A stretch of DNA of 64,000 bases from Branchiostoma floridae (taxonomy: Eukaryota > Chordata > Leptocardii > Amphioxiformes > Branchiostomatidae): the NCBI RefSeq assembly GCF_000003815.2, contig NC_049990.1, positions 10,142,601 to 10,206,600 on the forward strand, given 5' to 3'. A program made the position numbers and the translations under genes. The notes below the pieces were generated by a model. That model worked only from the letters and a program-made list of their open reading frames with translations. It was not told where the DNA came from and did not search any database. Positions 51,101 to 62,337 of this stretch are shown here, one piece after another; position 1 is the stretch's first letter; every line of letters starts with the position of its first letter.

Positions 51101-54100
51101 ACCCTTTGACTCTATTTGACTGTCTTGCCCTGTTGTGTGCATCTCAGATCTTGTCCAACTCTGAGCTGCCTGACCAATGGAGACATCTAGGGTTAGAGGT
51201 CATCGTCACGCTGGCTGAGACGGCCCCGGCCATGGTCCGCAAACGTACAAAACTCATTCCTGTCCTGAGTAAGTGAAACGTTTTGTAATAATACAGTCAG
51301 AAATTTCTTCCTTCTTTCAAAACTGTGAACTTTGGAAATTGCTTCAATCCTTTCAAAACTGTGAACTTTTTTTCTGACTTTTGACCTTGACCCCAGTCCC
51401 TCAGGTCATGGCCCTAATGGTTGACCTTGAAGAAGAAGAAGACTGGGCCACTTCTGACGAGGCTGAAGATGAAGATAGTGACAGGTCTGATTTTTTTCAT
51501 TTCTGCTCAATTTTGAAAAAAAAACTTCCAATGCCTTAGGCCATTCTAGTAGTAGTTATTCAAACCATGATCCTATTGTCTTATTTAGGATTGTAGTAGG
51601 GAGTGAAGTCAGGATTGTTTTTTATGTTGTTAGAAAAAAGATCTGATTTGTTATAGTCACAATCATGGCTGTTCCTTGCAAAAGTGCCACCTGTTGGAAC
51701 TGATACAAACTGCATGCAGTACTGTCAGGAGGGGAAATGGACAATGCACTGATGTACCAAAAACTTTTATCCAATCACCAAGTTGATGAATATGAATCAA
51801 GCTAAACGATTATTGTGGGTGTAGCTGCATCTCTATCTTTACAGAAGCATGTTGCTACTTACAGTACGTATCACACAATTGTCTGCGATTGTTGTTTCCA
51901 GTAATGCCATCGCGGGTGAGACAGGGCTGGACAGACTGGCGTGTGGGTTGGGAGGGAAGACAGTCCTGCCCCTCGTGTCCGCTGCACTGCCACAGATGCT
52001 GCAAAATGGTATGGCTTACTTGTAGTATCTTATCATTATAGTGTTGTTGTTGTTGTTGTTGTTGTGGCTATCTGCGTCAACATTCAAATGTCCCTGGAAA
52101 AGTTGTGCTAGTAAAGATATTTTGGACTGTTTCATGATTTATAGATGGTGTCATTCCAAGGCATTCTGTAGACTTGTTTTAAAATCCTACCCAAAGTGAG
52201 ATATATGAGATATCTCTTGTACAGTAGTACATGTACATAGTGTGTATTCAACCTATACTACATTTCTGTTGAAAACAAGGTCAGATATTTCCTAAACCTT
52301 AAGAATGTACCAACCATTTTGCAATGTACTATTGCTAGACTATTTAGAATGGAAGCATTAAAAGAAGCACATATAAATATAGGAGCTAAGATAATGGAAT
52401 CCAGGCTAATCATAGTAGTAGTGCTAGATTTTTAATGTAGACACACACATTGTTCCTATCCCAGCTGACTGGAGATACCGCCATGCCGCCCTGATGGCCA
52501 TCTCAGCCATCGGTGAAGGCTGTCACAACCAGATGCAGGCCCACCTACCCAGTGTGGTGGAGGCCGTACTGCCCTTCCTACAGGACATGGTGGGTTCACA
52601 CAGCCTTGTGTTGTAAACTTGTAACTACTGTAAAATTATTAGATACAGGCACACCTCCCCAGTGTGGTGGAGGCTGTACTGCCCTTCCTACAGGACATGG
52701 TGGGTTCTATCAGCCTCATGTGGTTCCTACTATATAATCCCTTGGTTGTGAAATAATGAATTTTAGAAAACTTGTCCAACCCTGGCAATGGTTTTATTTT
52801 GCATTCATGATTTTTTTTTTTAAATGTGACTGTTACGAAGTTTCCATTTTTTTCCATGTAGAAAATGACAGCTAGATCTAGTAGTATGTTTCTTGTTACT
52901 AACTTTTGTCTGTCCCCCCAGCACCCCAGAGTCAGATATGCAGCCTGTAATGCGCTGGGACAGATGGCCACGGATTTCGCTCCACTCTTCCAGAAGAAGT
53001 TCATTGATAAGGTATGTACATGTTTATGGATATCATAGCCTTTTCTTTTCAATATTTTTGGCTGGGGTAGGAAAACAGAAAAGAGGAAAATGATGATTGT
53101 TGAGAGCTATGAAATGATAGGGGGACACTGTCTGTACATGTACACTGTATTCTGCAGTTGGTTCCTTTTTGTATGCATGTGGTCTAATGTTGAACGCCTA
53201 ATGAAGGGACTAAACTGTGGAATGTGATTGATTGATTGGTGTTGATTGATTGATTGATTAATTGATTGATCTACCCTGCAGGTTATCCGAGGCCTGCTGA
53301 TCGTGTTGGATGACTTCCAGCACCCCCGGGTTCAGGCCCATGCCGGCGCAGCGCTCGTTAATTTCAGCGAGGACTGTCCCAAGAGCCTGCTGCTGCCGTA
53401 TCTGGACCCCATTCTGGCCAAGCTCGAACATGTTCTGAGTGTGAAGATTCAAGAGGTGTGCAGTTTGTTATCACTTGCAAATAGATTTTTATTTGTTTTT
53501 ATTCAGAAGGCACTTCTCCTTTTCTTGAGGCGAGAGCTCTTGAAAGTACAAGGGTTTAACATTGGATTGAATGCTGAACATCCCCTCACATGCTGTAAAA
53601 GATGTAACTTTGTAAGGACTAATAGACTGATCCTATCTGTCCATCACAATTAGCAGTTCAACCAATGGTAGCATGGCAATTAGAGTTTCAACCAATGAGA
53701 GAGCAGCCTTATGTTCAAATATTTGCAATTTTAGGTGTGCACTTTTTGCATTTCTACATTATAACAGGTGGGCAAGGCTATGAGACTAGCCTATGTACTT
53801 TTCAATAGAATGATATTAGCTTCATATACTTTTCGTCCTTTCATGATTTAAGATTGGTTATGTTTCCTCAGGTTCTTGCCAAGGGAACAAAGATCGGGAA
53901 AAATGCAGATGANNNNNNNNNNNNNNNNNNNNNNNNNNNNNNNNNNNNNNNNNNNNNNNNNNNNNNNNNNNNNNNNNNNNNNNNNNNNNNNNNNNNNNNN
54001 NNNNNNNNNNNNNNNNNNNNNNNNNNNNNNNNNNNNNNNNNNNNNNNNNNNNNNNNNNNNNNNNNNNNNNNNNNNNNNNNNNNNNNNNNNNNNNNNNNNN

Positions 54101-57100
54101 NNNNNNNNNNNNNNNNNNNNNNNNNNNNNNNNNNNNNNNNNNNNNNNNNNNNNNNNNNNNNNNNNNNNNNNNNNNNNNNNNNNNNNNNNNNNNNNNNNNN
54201 NNNNNNNNNNNNNNNNNNNNNNNNNNNNNNNNNNNNNNNNNNNNNNNNNNNNNNNNNNNNNNNNNNNNNNNNNNNNNNNNNNNNNNNNNNNNNNNNNNNN
54301 NNNNNNNNNNNNNNNNNNNNNNNNNNNNNNNNNNNNNNNNNNNNNNNNNNNNNNNNNNNNNNNNNNNNNNNNNNNNNNNNNNNNNNNNNNNNNNNNNNNN
54401 NNNNNNNNNNNNNNNNNNNNNNNNNNNNNNNNNNNNNNNNNNNNNNNNNNNNNNNNNNNNNNNNNNNNNNNNNNNNNNNNNNNNNNNNNNNNNNNNNNNN
54501 NNNNNNNNNNNNNNNNNNNNNNNNNNNNNNNNNNNNNNNNNNNNNNNNNNNNNNNNNNNNNNNNNNNNNNNNNNNNNNNNNNNNNNNNNNNNNNNNNNNN
54601 NNNNNNNNNNNNNNNNNNNNNNNNNNNNNNNNNNNNNNNNNNNNNNNNNNNNNNNNNNNNNNNNNNNNNNNNNNNNNNNNNNNNNNNNNNNNNNNNNNNN
54701 NNNNNNNNNNNNNNNNNNNNNNNNNNNNNNNNNNNNNNNNNNNNNNNNNNNNNNNNNNNNNNNNNNNNNNNNNNNNNNNNNNNNNNNNNNNNNNNNNNNN
54801 NNNNNNNNNNNNNNNNNNNNNNNNNNNNNNNCATTGAGTGTATCAGTCTCATCGGGCTGGCTGTGGGGACACAGAAGGTAGTTGTTATGTTAACTAAGAT
54901 GCTAAGCTTTATCCTATACCTCTATTTTGTACTCTGTGTAATAGTTGTAGTTAATATTGCAAATGTACAATTTCCGTAAAGTTCTTCATATTTAGCTAAT
55001 ACATTTACGCTGCATTTGGGGCTGAATTCAGACTGTCATTGTTTGTTTGTATGTACTCTTGAGTCCCCTACATGAACAGCTTACATGTTTGTTTGTTTGT
55101 TTGTGTGTATAGTTCATGCAGGATGCAGCTGACATGTTTTGTTTGTTTGTTTGTGTGTATAGTTCATGCAGGATGCAGCTGACATGTTTGTTTGTTTGTT
55201 TGTTTGTGTGTACAGTTCATGCGGGATGCAGCTGACATGTTTGTTTGTTTGTTTGTTTGTGTGTATAGTTCATGCAGGATGCAGCTGACATGTTTTGTTT
55301 GTTTGTTTGTTTGTTTGTGTGTACAGTTCATGCAGGATGCAGCTGACATGTTTTGTTTGTTTGTTTGTTTGTTTGTTTGTGTGTACAGTTCATGCGGGAT
55401 GCAGCTGACATGTTTGTTTGTTTGTTTGTTTGTGTGTACAGTTCATGCAGGATGCAGCTGACATGTTTTGTTTGTTTGTTTGTTTGTGTGTACAGTTCAT
55501 GCGGGATGCAGCTGACATGTTTGTTTGTTTGTTTGTTTGTGTGTATAGTTCATGCAGGATGCAGCTGACATGTTTTGTTTGTTTGTTTGTGTGTACAGTT
55601 CATGCGGGATGCAGCTGACATGTTTGTTTGTTTGTTTGTTTGTGTGTGTGTACAGTTCATGCAGGATGCAGCTGACATGTTTGTTTGTTTGTTTGTGTGT
55701 ACAGTTCATGCAGGATGCGGCTGATGTGATGCAGATGCTGCTGGCCACACAGACAGACTCCCAGGCCCAGGAGATGGACGATGATGATCCTCAGGTACAA
55801 CAGTGCTACAGGCTATTGTTTCACGGACTATTGTTCAGTACTGCATTGTTCTTCCTTAAGGCTGACTTCATGAATGGGTGTAACTAATAGAGAAGAAAAT
55901 GTACTAAAACTTCTTCAGACTGATAAAACTGATAACATCTTTCTGTAATATTGAGGGCTTGTTTGTGTTATATAAACGTGTAGATTTACATTCACATCCA
56001 TTGTTTTCACATCCATTGTCTTTCCCTGACGGTATATTTCCGGTTGTCCCTGTGCCCATTTACAAAGCTTTAATGTTTAAATGGATGAGATGAAGATGAG
56101 ATAGTAACATTGCTTCAAAGCATCTTCTTTTCTGCTGACTAAACAGCCACATGCAATGTTATGATAATTTTCTTCTGTAGTTTGCCATGACAGTACTGTC
56201 TATGACACTCTATGACTCATTGTTTCCCCCCTTACTGTCCCAGATGTCGTTTATGATCTCAGCCTGGGCGAGGATGTGTAAGCTGCTAGGGAAACAGTTC
56301 CAGCAGTACCTGCCTGTGGTCATGGGCCCACTGCTCAAGGCTGCTGCTATCAAACCGGAGGTCGCACTCTTAGATGGTCAGTCTCTCATACAAAACCTGT
56401 TAGTGTCAGAATGGCTATCTGGGGATTATATATACCTTTACAGAATGGAAACGTGTCGTTTTTGTTCCATTTCTTCTTCTTCTTCTGTAAACAAATAAGG
56501 GCATTGACTTCGACCAGGCTGCTGTCACCTTGGTTACTGAAGGGATAGTAGACACCCTGTGGTGCTTGATTATATAATGTAGCAAGTGGCAGGACAGAGA
56601 TGGAGGGGCTGGTTGCAATATATATGAAAGTGTTTGAGGAATAACAAACAGCAGTAGTACATGTTAGGCTAGACAATGTGAACGCAAACTGAACATGCTT
56701 GTTTACAAATGTTACCTTTTTTATAGTTACTCTGATATTTTGTTTCTTACACCATGATTGTCATCTGCTTGTTTGTGCTATGTTCCAGAGGATGACATGA
56801 AACAAGTTAGTGAAGACGATGGCTGGCAGTTTGTGTCCCTGAGTGATCAGGTAAAATTGCGTCCTTGGTGTACTGTCTTCACTTCTTCACACTACAGTTT
56901 TGTCACCTACCAATACTTCAGAGACAGCTTCATTATTATTACGGCCTAACTCACATTGTTTTGTCTCTCGCCAAAAAGCAGTGACTCAAGCAACTGAATA
57001 TGACTTTGGAGATGGTCCGACGTTTCAGACACCATCCGATGTCTTTCGTCAGTAACACTGGAGAGAACTTGTTGGAGAGCAGTTTTTATCCTTGCTGTGA

Positions 57101-60100
57101 AGTGATATGCAAAAGAGATCTAGATGGAGAATAGTTTTATCCTAACTATGAATTAATATGCAAAAAGGGGAGGAAGACTATTTTTTTCAACTGCTCTCCA
57201 ACAAGATCTCTCCAGTGTCACTGACAAAAGACAACAGATGGTGTCTGAAACGTCTGATCATTTCCGAAGTCATATCCAGTTGCTTGAGTCACGGCTTTTT
57301 GGCGTATCTTATTACCTGGATGTCTAATCTTCATCGACATGTTTTGTTTCTGTATTGTAGCAAAGTTTTGGCATCAGGACAACAGGTTTGGAGGAGAAGA
57401 GTACAGCGTGTCAGATGTTGGTTTGTTACGCTCGAGAGTTGAAGGAGGCATTCGCAGACTACACAGAACAGGTGGTGAAGCTCATGGTGCCGCTGCTCAA
57501 GTTTTACTTTCATGATGATATCCTTTTAGCAACTGTTCTTTAAGATACAGCTGTTCTTTAAGATACAGGTATTTCTATTAATGAACTTGCAGTTGACAGC
57601 AATCAGGGTTCGAAATTTATTTTTGGGATTAGTGCACCCACAGAAAAAAATTGGGTGCACAGAACCAATTTTGGGTTCACCAAGAGAAGGGGTCTAGACA
57701 AATGTATTCAACTCTTGTAGCCATTCAGAACTAATTTCCTTTTAACTGAGAGGAATCTTGAGATTTAATTCTGCAGAAGGGAGAAAATGAAGTGTTTGTT
57801 GTTAGTTAAAGTTACCCAACAAAAATATCCATGGTGGTTTTAGGTTTGCAGTAAAGGAAAGAAGTCACTGCAAAAACTGTTAACACTAAACTAGTGCAAA
57901 CATTTCCTCTTGAAAAGTACATGTACATATATTGTATGTATATAACAGAACAGAGCAGCTAGATTTCTAGGATATTGGAGATTTCTTTTTCACAACCAGA
58001 ATGCCTCTTACCTGCTGACGTTTCGATGTCTGTCATGATCAAAGATCTTCCTCAGAGCTTCTGATTGGAATTCTACCTACCTGATGAAAGCATTTTTGGA
58101 AGCTAGATTTCTTGTTTTATTATATCATCCTTAACCGCGGTACTTGTGAGATTGTCGGCTGCAGAGATCATGCCGTGCCTGATCGAGTGTGCGACGACCA
58201 AGGGCGAGGTGTACATGCGGGAGATGTGGAACTTCATGTGCCCCGAGATCATCGCTGCCATGGGAACAGAGCCGGAGAGCGACGTCCTGTCACAACTCAT
58301 GGAGTCTTTCGCTAAAGTAAGGACCCTCCGTGATGCTTTTTGCAGTAACATGTTAGATGTACTCTGATGTTTATTTGATATTTTTCTGTCCCCAATAAAG
58401 CAAATTTGTAAATGCTAAATACATTGTAATGCATTAGATAGAACAAGCTAAAAAATTTAGTTCACTGCAGCACTGTTGTTATTTTCACCAATTTTTTTAT
58501 AATTTAGCTATTGCATAAATTGTAAAAGTATGACTTAGAAGACAACGAAATTCACAAAACGTAAGAAAATTTGTTTTTTTATCTCTGACCTTTGTTGAGA
58601 AATCTTTCAAACCCCGCAGTGCCACAACGGTGCCCAAAATGTAGTGAGATACCACCTTAAGGAAGGACAATTCGTATACCTTTCAAAAACACCCAAAAAC
58701 CTTTTGTTCTCTGCACTCAAGATTTACGCAACATCACATTATTCTTTTGCCGTGCCCAGTGTGTTGAGTTGCTGGGGAAGGGCTGCCTGAGTAATAATGA
58801 ACACCTGTCCAGTCTGGGGAAGACCATCAACGACCATCTGGAGGCACACTTCCACAAGCAGGACGAGAGGCAAGGTGGGTAACCATGGTTACAGTACTGG
58901 TGTTAGCTCTTGATGTTGTACTATATACCTAGGTACTTTTTGTCTTTTTAAGTTCTACCATACAAAGGAAATGTACAGTCAGATTTTGGTGGTAGATTAC
59001 AATTCATTCACGATGAATTTCATCAGTGGACCAAGTACAAAATTGGAAGCTGCAAATGTTTTGGGTGATAACTTTGTGGATTATTGCCAATTGTTGCATT
59101 ACACTATTTCTTTAATTGGGGGATCTGAATACAGAGTTTAATTCCTTTTGTTTCCAGAAAGGAGAAAAGATGAAGACATGATGAGGTGGTAGAAGAAAGC
59201 TTACAGGAACAGGTGAGTGTTTAAGAAAGTGCAATGCTCAAAGTACAATGTGCATCTTGGGAGGAATTGTGGATTGACAAACTTCAAGCATGGCCTCTAG
59301 AATACTGCCAGAAAAGTGCTTCCCTTTTCTCTTATCATGTCACCAAATTTGTAAATCCACATTTAAATGTACTGATCATCTTAAGACGTTTTTCTGCTTG
59401 ATCCTTTTCTTCTAGAATGAGGATGACATCTACATGTTGAGTAAGGTGTCGGACATCATCCACTCCCTGCTGGGGACACACAGGGAGGAGATGCTGCCGT
59501 TCTTTGAACAGCTGATGCCGCACTTTATCAAACTGTTGGTAGGTGGCGCTGTGGTGTGAAAGACTCCATTTCATACTGCTAACATGTGCAAAATTTCATC
59601 ACACAAGATAACAGAGCTACAGCTGAAATTTTTACATGTACTTGCTCAAGGTTTTGTGTCATGGTAACTCTTTTTTTTAAGTTTTAGTAAATCGTTGTTT
59701 TTAAATGTATATATTGTATTTGTGTATGGGCCATGGTGCTTGAAATAAACAATAAACTAAAACAAAACTAAACTGTTATCGGGACCACTTCCTGACATCA
59801 TCACCTTGTGTGTAGATCAGAGCCAAATCTGTTACATCATCAGTTTGCATCCACACAACTGGGTTCGGTTCTAACCTCTGTTTGTTTCTGGATTGCAGAC
59901 GAATGAGAGACCCTGGTCAGACAGACAGTGGGGCTTGTGTATCTGGGATGACGTGGTGGAGTACTGTGGACCGGTGAGTAGAAATCATTGCACCAATTCA
60001 TTATTACCAAAAGCACAGCTTTTTCTCACAATTTTCTCTGTTAATGAGAAGTATGTATGACCAGTCAATTACCAAGCTTCATGATGCAATAATATTCTGG

Positions 60101-62337
60101 CAATAAATGTGTTTAAGTGCACAACAAAGTTTGCTCAATACCTTATTTTATGTGTTGTTAAGCATTAGGGGAGCCTTATTTTGTACCAGATTGCCATTAT
60201 TTAGACCACACTTCACAGATGTGTTTCTGAAACACCACCTTTGTATCTGCTCGCCATGGACCACTCGTTGCTGGTGTAATCTTTTAAAACACCATTCTTG
60301 CTATAACTTCTTGCAATGTTTTTACACAACTCTATGTGAACACAACAGGTGTCCTTCAAGTACCAGCAGCACTTCCTGCAGCCAATGGTGGCGGCCATCA
60401 CCGACAAGAACGCCGAGGTTCGACAGGCCGCAGCGTACGGCTGTGGTGTCATGGCGCAGTTTGGAGGAGAAAACTATAAACAGGCCTTGCAAGGTGACAT
60501 TTCTGTTTTGTCATTTTTGAAAAAAAAATAGTTTTTAGCCCAATACAATAACATTGATATCTTGAATGCAGTTGAGATACAAAGTGCTTCTCTGTTGGTT
60601 ATTATGTTTTCCCTGTATGTTCTTTCTCCTAGCAGAAAAGGTTTATGGAAAAGGTAGGGCTGTGCACCAGGCCTGGCTACCTGGGCCTGTCGACCTGTAC
60701 TGGCTATCATGTCTGGCCACTCACGACAGATACCCCCATTCATAGCTCCAATTCTTTTTTACACTCGCACACACTACTTTGGGGCGAGCCTAATGGTATA
60801 GTAGCTTGACACAAGGCTAGAGGGAAGACATTTTGCATTTTTGCAAAAATGTTGCCTTTCTAGTTTGTTATGTTTTGTCCAGTGAAAACTGCTAGCAATT
60901 CAAACTGCAGGAAATTCTTTCATTGAAACTTGAGCACTAGATTCAGTCTTGCTAACCGTTGAAAATCTTTGACTCTTTTTCAGAGGCACTTCCCAGACTA
61001 ACCCAGGTGATCTCGGATCCCCAGTCCCGGGAGGTGGAGAACCTGCCCCCCACGGAGAACGCCATCTCCGCGGTGACCAAGATGATGAAGTACCAGCCGG
61101 CCAGCGTGGACGTGGACGCCATCCTGCCCCACTGGTTGTCATGGTTACCAGTCAAGGAGGACAAGGAGGAATGTGTCCACATCTACAACTTCCTCTGTGA
61201 TCTGGTAGAAAAGTAAGGGCTAAGATGGATTGATTGCTCAAATATCAGTGTTGTTTATGTATGCAGTCAAATCTTTACAAGTAGCCACATCTACACACAA
61301 TTGTAGGGTCCACCTGACCAATCTGGTCACTTTGTAGTGACCACCTGTACACATAGACCAGATCTTCTTAGTTCCCTGATGAGTTGTCTTCTTGGGCACT
61401 TTTGACAGATGACTGCAGTGTCTTCTTTTGAATTTGTCCCACAATATTCAGCTGTGCTGTGACTGTTGTGTTGTAGCCTGTATGAAAATCCTACGACAGT
61501 CATTTTAAGCTCTTTGTTCACTCTTACATTTGACCAAATTGTACGACACTGTGTCTTGCAGGAGTTGTCATAAACTAAACTGACTTCCTCCAATATGCAC
61601 ATGTGCAGTGTGATTTGAGGCTGAAATTTCACTGATAACCATCATACATAACACAATGTTATGTTTGTGATTCTTTTCTCTCAGCAACAACGTGATAGTG
61701 CTGGGCCCCAACAACAGTAACCTGCCCAGTGTGCTGGGGATCATAGCAGACGGGATAGCAGCAGAGGCGCACAGCCAGGATCAGGGCCTGACAGAGAGAC
61801 TCAAGACTATCATCAGACAGATGCAGGTCAGTGTAACAACACTAGAAAGGTACGGATAAGGGTCCAGAGCTTTATTTGGCCTTAGAGGTAGTGGTTTTTA
61901 TATCCACTGTGTCTTTGGCAGTCTTGGAAGTCTCCTTTCATCACCTTTTTCCTCCCTATTTGAAGTCAGGTACACATTTATATTTTTCCCATTTGCAAAA
62001 CATCAAGCCAGGAATGCAAGGGTATAAGAGGCAGGTAAAAACAGTCTCCATGCCAAATCCGGGCCACAAACACAATGCCTTGGTGGCTCTTGAACCCCAC
62101 TGTTACACTAGGAATCAAACCCATATGCATTAACTAGTTTACTCACACGACCAAAACACACCCCTAAAAAGACATCCAACCACATGTCGTCCTCTACTAA
62201 GGTCAAAACGCCATATAATGATTTTCCTGTTTGTCTCATTGTAGGGTCTGGGTGACCTGTGGACGACCTGTGTTGGCCAGCTGACCCCCGATCAGCAGCA
62301 AGCACTCATCAAGTTCATGGAGGTGCCGCAGACATGA
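45147..62337 (+). CDS. IPO5: Importin-5 (karyopherin beta-3), 28 visible exons, one gap and one frameshift
   Basis: Nuclear import receptor built of HEAT repeats; carries ribosomal proteins and histones and binds RanGTP. Exons: 45147-45224, 47097-47177, 48851-49043, 49460-49562, 49724-49820, 50329-50433, 50548-50673, 51148-51268, 51397-51484, 51902-52008, 52465-52589, 52922-53011, 53282-53455, 53872-gap, gap-54877, 55705-55794, 56244-56376, 56789-56850, 57361-57517, 58144-58316, 58760-58874, 59158-59212, 59416-59538, 59899-59973, 60349-60493, 60984-61212, 61685-61826, 62245-62337. About 1055 codons are visible and about 45 are lost in the gap, against about 1097 residues in human IPO5. Landmarks are the acidic loop [121 protein letters not shown] and LGPNNSNLP. 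All introns are GT-AG except one AT-AC. Exon 22 is one base short of phase. Confidence 0.95.
47210..47345. repeat. Possible hAT-type terminus in IPO5 intron 2
   Basis: GAACAGGGTTTGAAATAC resembles the CAGGGTTCGAAAT end also present at 57607 in IPO5 intron 19, and both are followed by GTGCAC-type words. Only one terminus is visible in each case. Confidence 0.35.
48265..48545. mobile_element. GGGCAAGT-family element, second copy (IPO5 intron 2)
   Basis: Contains TTTTCACTTGTCCAGAC, GGACAAGTGGGGTAGG, GCACTTGCCC, CTTTCACTTACCCTGG and CTAGTGGAC, matching the complement of the element at 36498-36821. Truncated or diverged at one end. Confidence 0.55.
48562..48764. mobile_element. MITE with TACTGTAA ends (IPO5 intron 2)
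   Basis: TACTGTAAATGC at the left and GCATTAGATTACAGTA at the right form imperfect inverted ends of a 203-base element. The interior has GTTCGCGG, CCGCTTCACCACGAAC and GAACTTAAAACCACC words repeated in both directions, so it is internally palindromic. Elements with these ends are widespread in marine invertebrates as far as I know; superfamily not assigned. It ends about 85 bases before exon 3. Confidence 0.65.
52043..52066 (+). repeat. (GTT)n microsatellite
   Basis: Eight GTT-type units in IPO5 intron 10. Confidence 0.9.
52641..52720 (+). other. Duplicate of the 3' half of IPO5 exon 11 with its donor
   Basis: Tandem copy, offset 110 bases, of 52531-52610. After AG at 52641-52642 come 19 codons (52643-52699, [19 protein letters not shown]) and the same GTGGGT donor. 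Both ends are in phase 0, so it could be included as a cassette exon after exon 11. Against exon 11 there are four substitutions, all at third codon positions, three of them silent and one Met to Ile. The upstream acceptor (AAAATTATTAG) is weak in pyrimidines. Confidence 0.75.
53226..53270 (+). repeat. (TTGA)n microsatellite
   Basis: TGATTGATTGAT units directly before the acceptor of IPO5 exon 13. Confidence 0.85.
53913..54831. other. Assembly gap (919 N) inside IPO5
   Basis: Interrupts exons 14 and 15 of IPO5. By comparison with human importin-5 about 45 codons are missing. The last visible codons before the gap (after K-G-T-K) do not resemble importin-5, which suggests poor sequence at the contig edge. 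Confidence 0.99.
55080..55704 (+). repeat. Exon-boundary minisatellite at IPO5 exon 16
   Basis: Eleven tandem units of about 50-60 bases precede the real exon. Each consists of (TTTG)n, GTGTGTACAG or GTGTATAG, then TTCATGC(A/G)GGATGCAGCTGACATG. The last part is the first 24 bases of exon 16 (F-M-Q-D-A-A-D-x). Copies of that core start at 55113, 55163, 55216, 55269, 55327, 55389, 55442, 55496, 55549, 55599 and 55656, and the genuine exon starts at 55705. Every copy carries an acceptor-like TAG or CAG. The (TTTG)n number varies between units. Confidence 0.95.
56970..57345. mobile_element. Palindromic MITE-like repeat (IPO5 intron 18)
   Basis: The left half GCCAAAAAGCAGTGACTCAAG ... CCGACGTTTCAGACACCATC ... 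CAGTAACACTGGAGAG is mirrored on the right by CTCTCCAGTGTCACTGACAA ... GGTGTCTGAAACGTCTGATC ... CTTGAGTCACGGCTTTTTGGC, with about 100 bases between. The right flank ACCTGGATGTCTAATCTTCATCG also occurs next to the copies at 23235 and 38890. No coding capacity. It ends about 15 bases before exon 19, so it may supply part of that exon's pyrimidine tract or branch region. Confidence 0.8.
57518..58143 (+). other. U12-type AT-AC intron of IPO5
   Basis: The donor is ATATCCTTTT directly after exon 19, the branch-site match TCCTTAAC is at 58128-58135, and the acceptor is AC at 58142-58143, 8-9 bases beyond the branch adenosine. This is the textbook minor-spliceosome signature. Joining gives [13 protein letters not shown], which aligns with vertebrate importin-5 without a gap; no GT-AG alternative does. 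Confidence 0.93.
57607..57695. repeat. Possible hAT-type terminus in the AT-AC intron
   Basis: CAGGGTTCGAAATTTATTTT followed by two GTGCACC words in near-inverted arrangement. The other end was not found. Confidence 0.35.
59158..59212 (+). other. IPO5: IPO5 exon 22 with a one-base deletion
   Basis: The 55-base exon gives codons ERRKDED and then a premature TAG. One missing base near 59177 explains it: downstream of it the other frame reads [11 protein letters not shown] and joins in phase to exon 23, and 56 bases would restore the phase of both neighbours. Confidence 0.85.

Noticed and set aside
55192..55618. Cys/Val/Phe-rich small proteins from overlapping frames
   Set aside because: Translations of (TTTG)n in the exon-boundary minisatellite; no independent gene.
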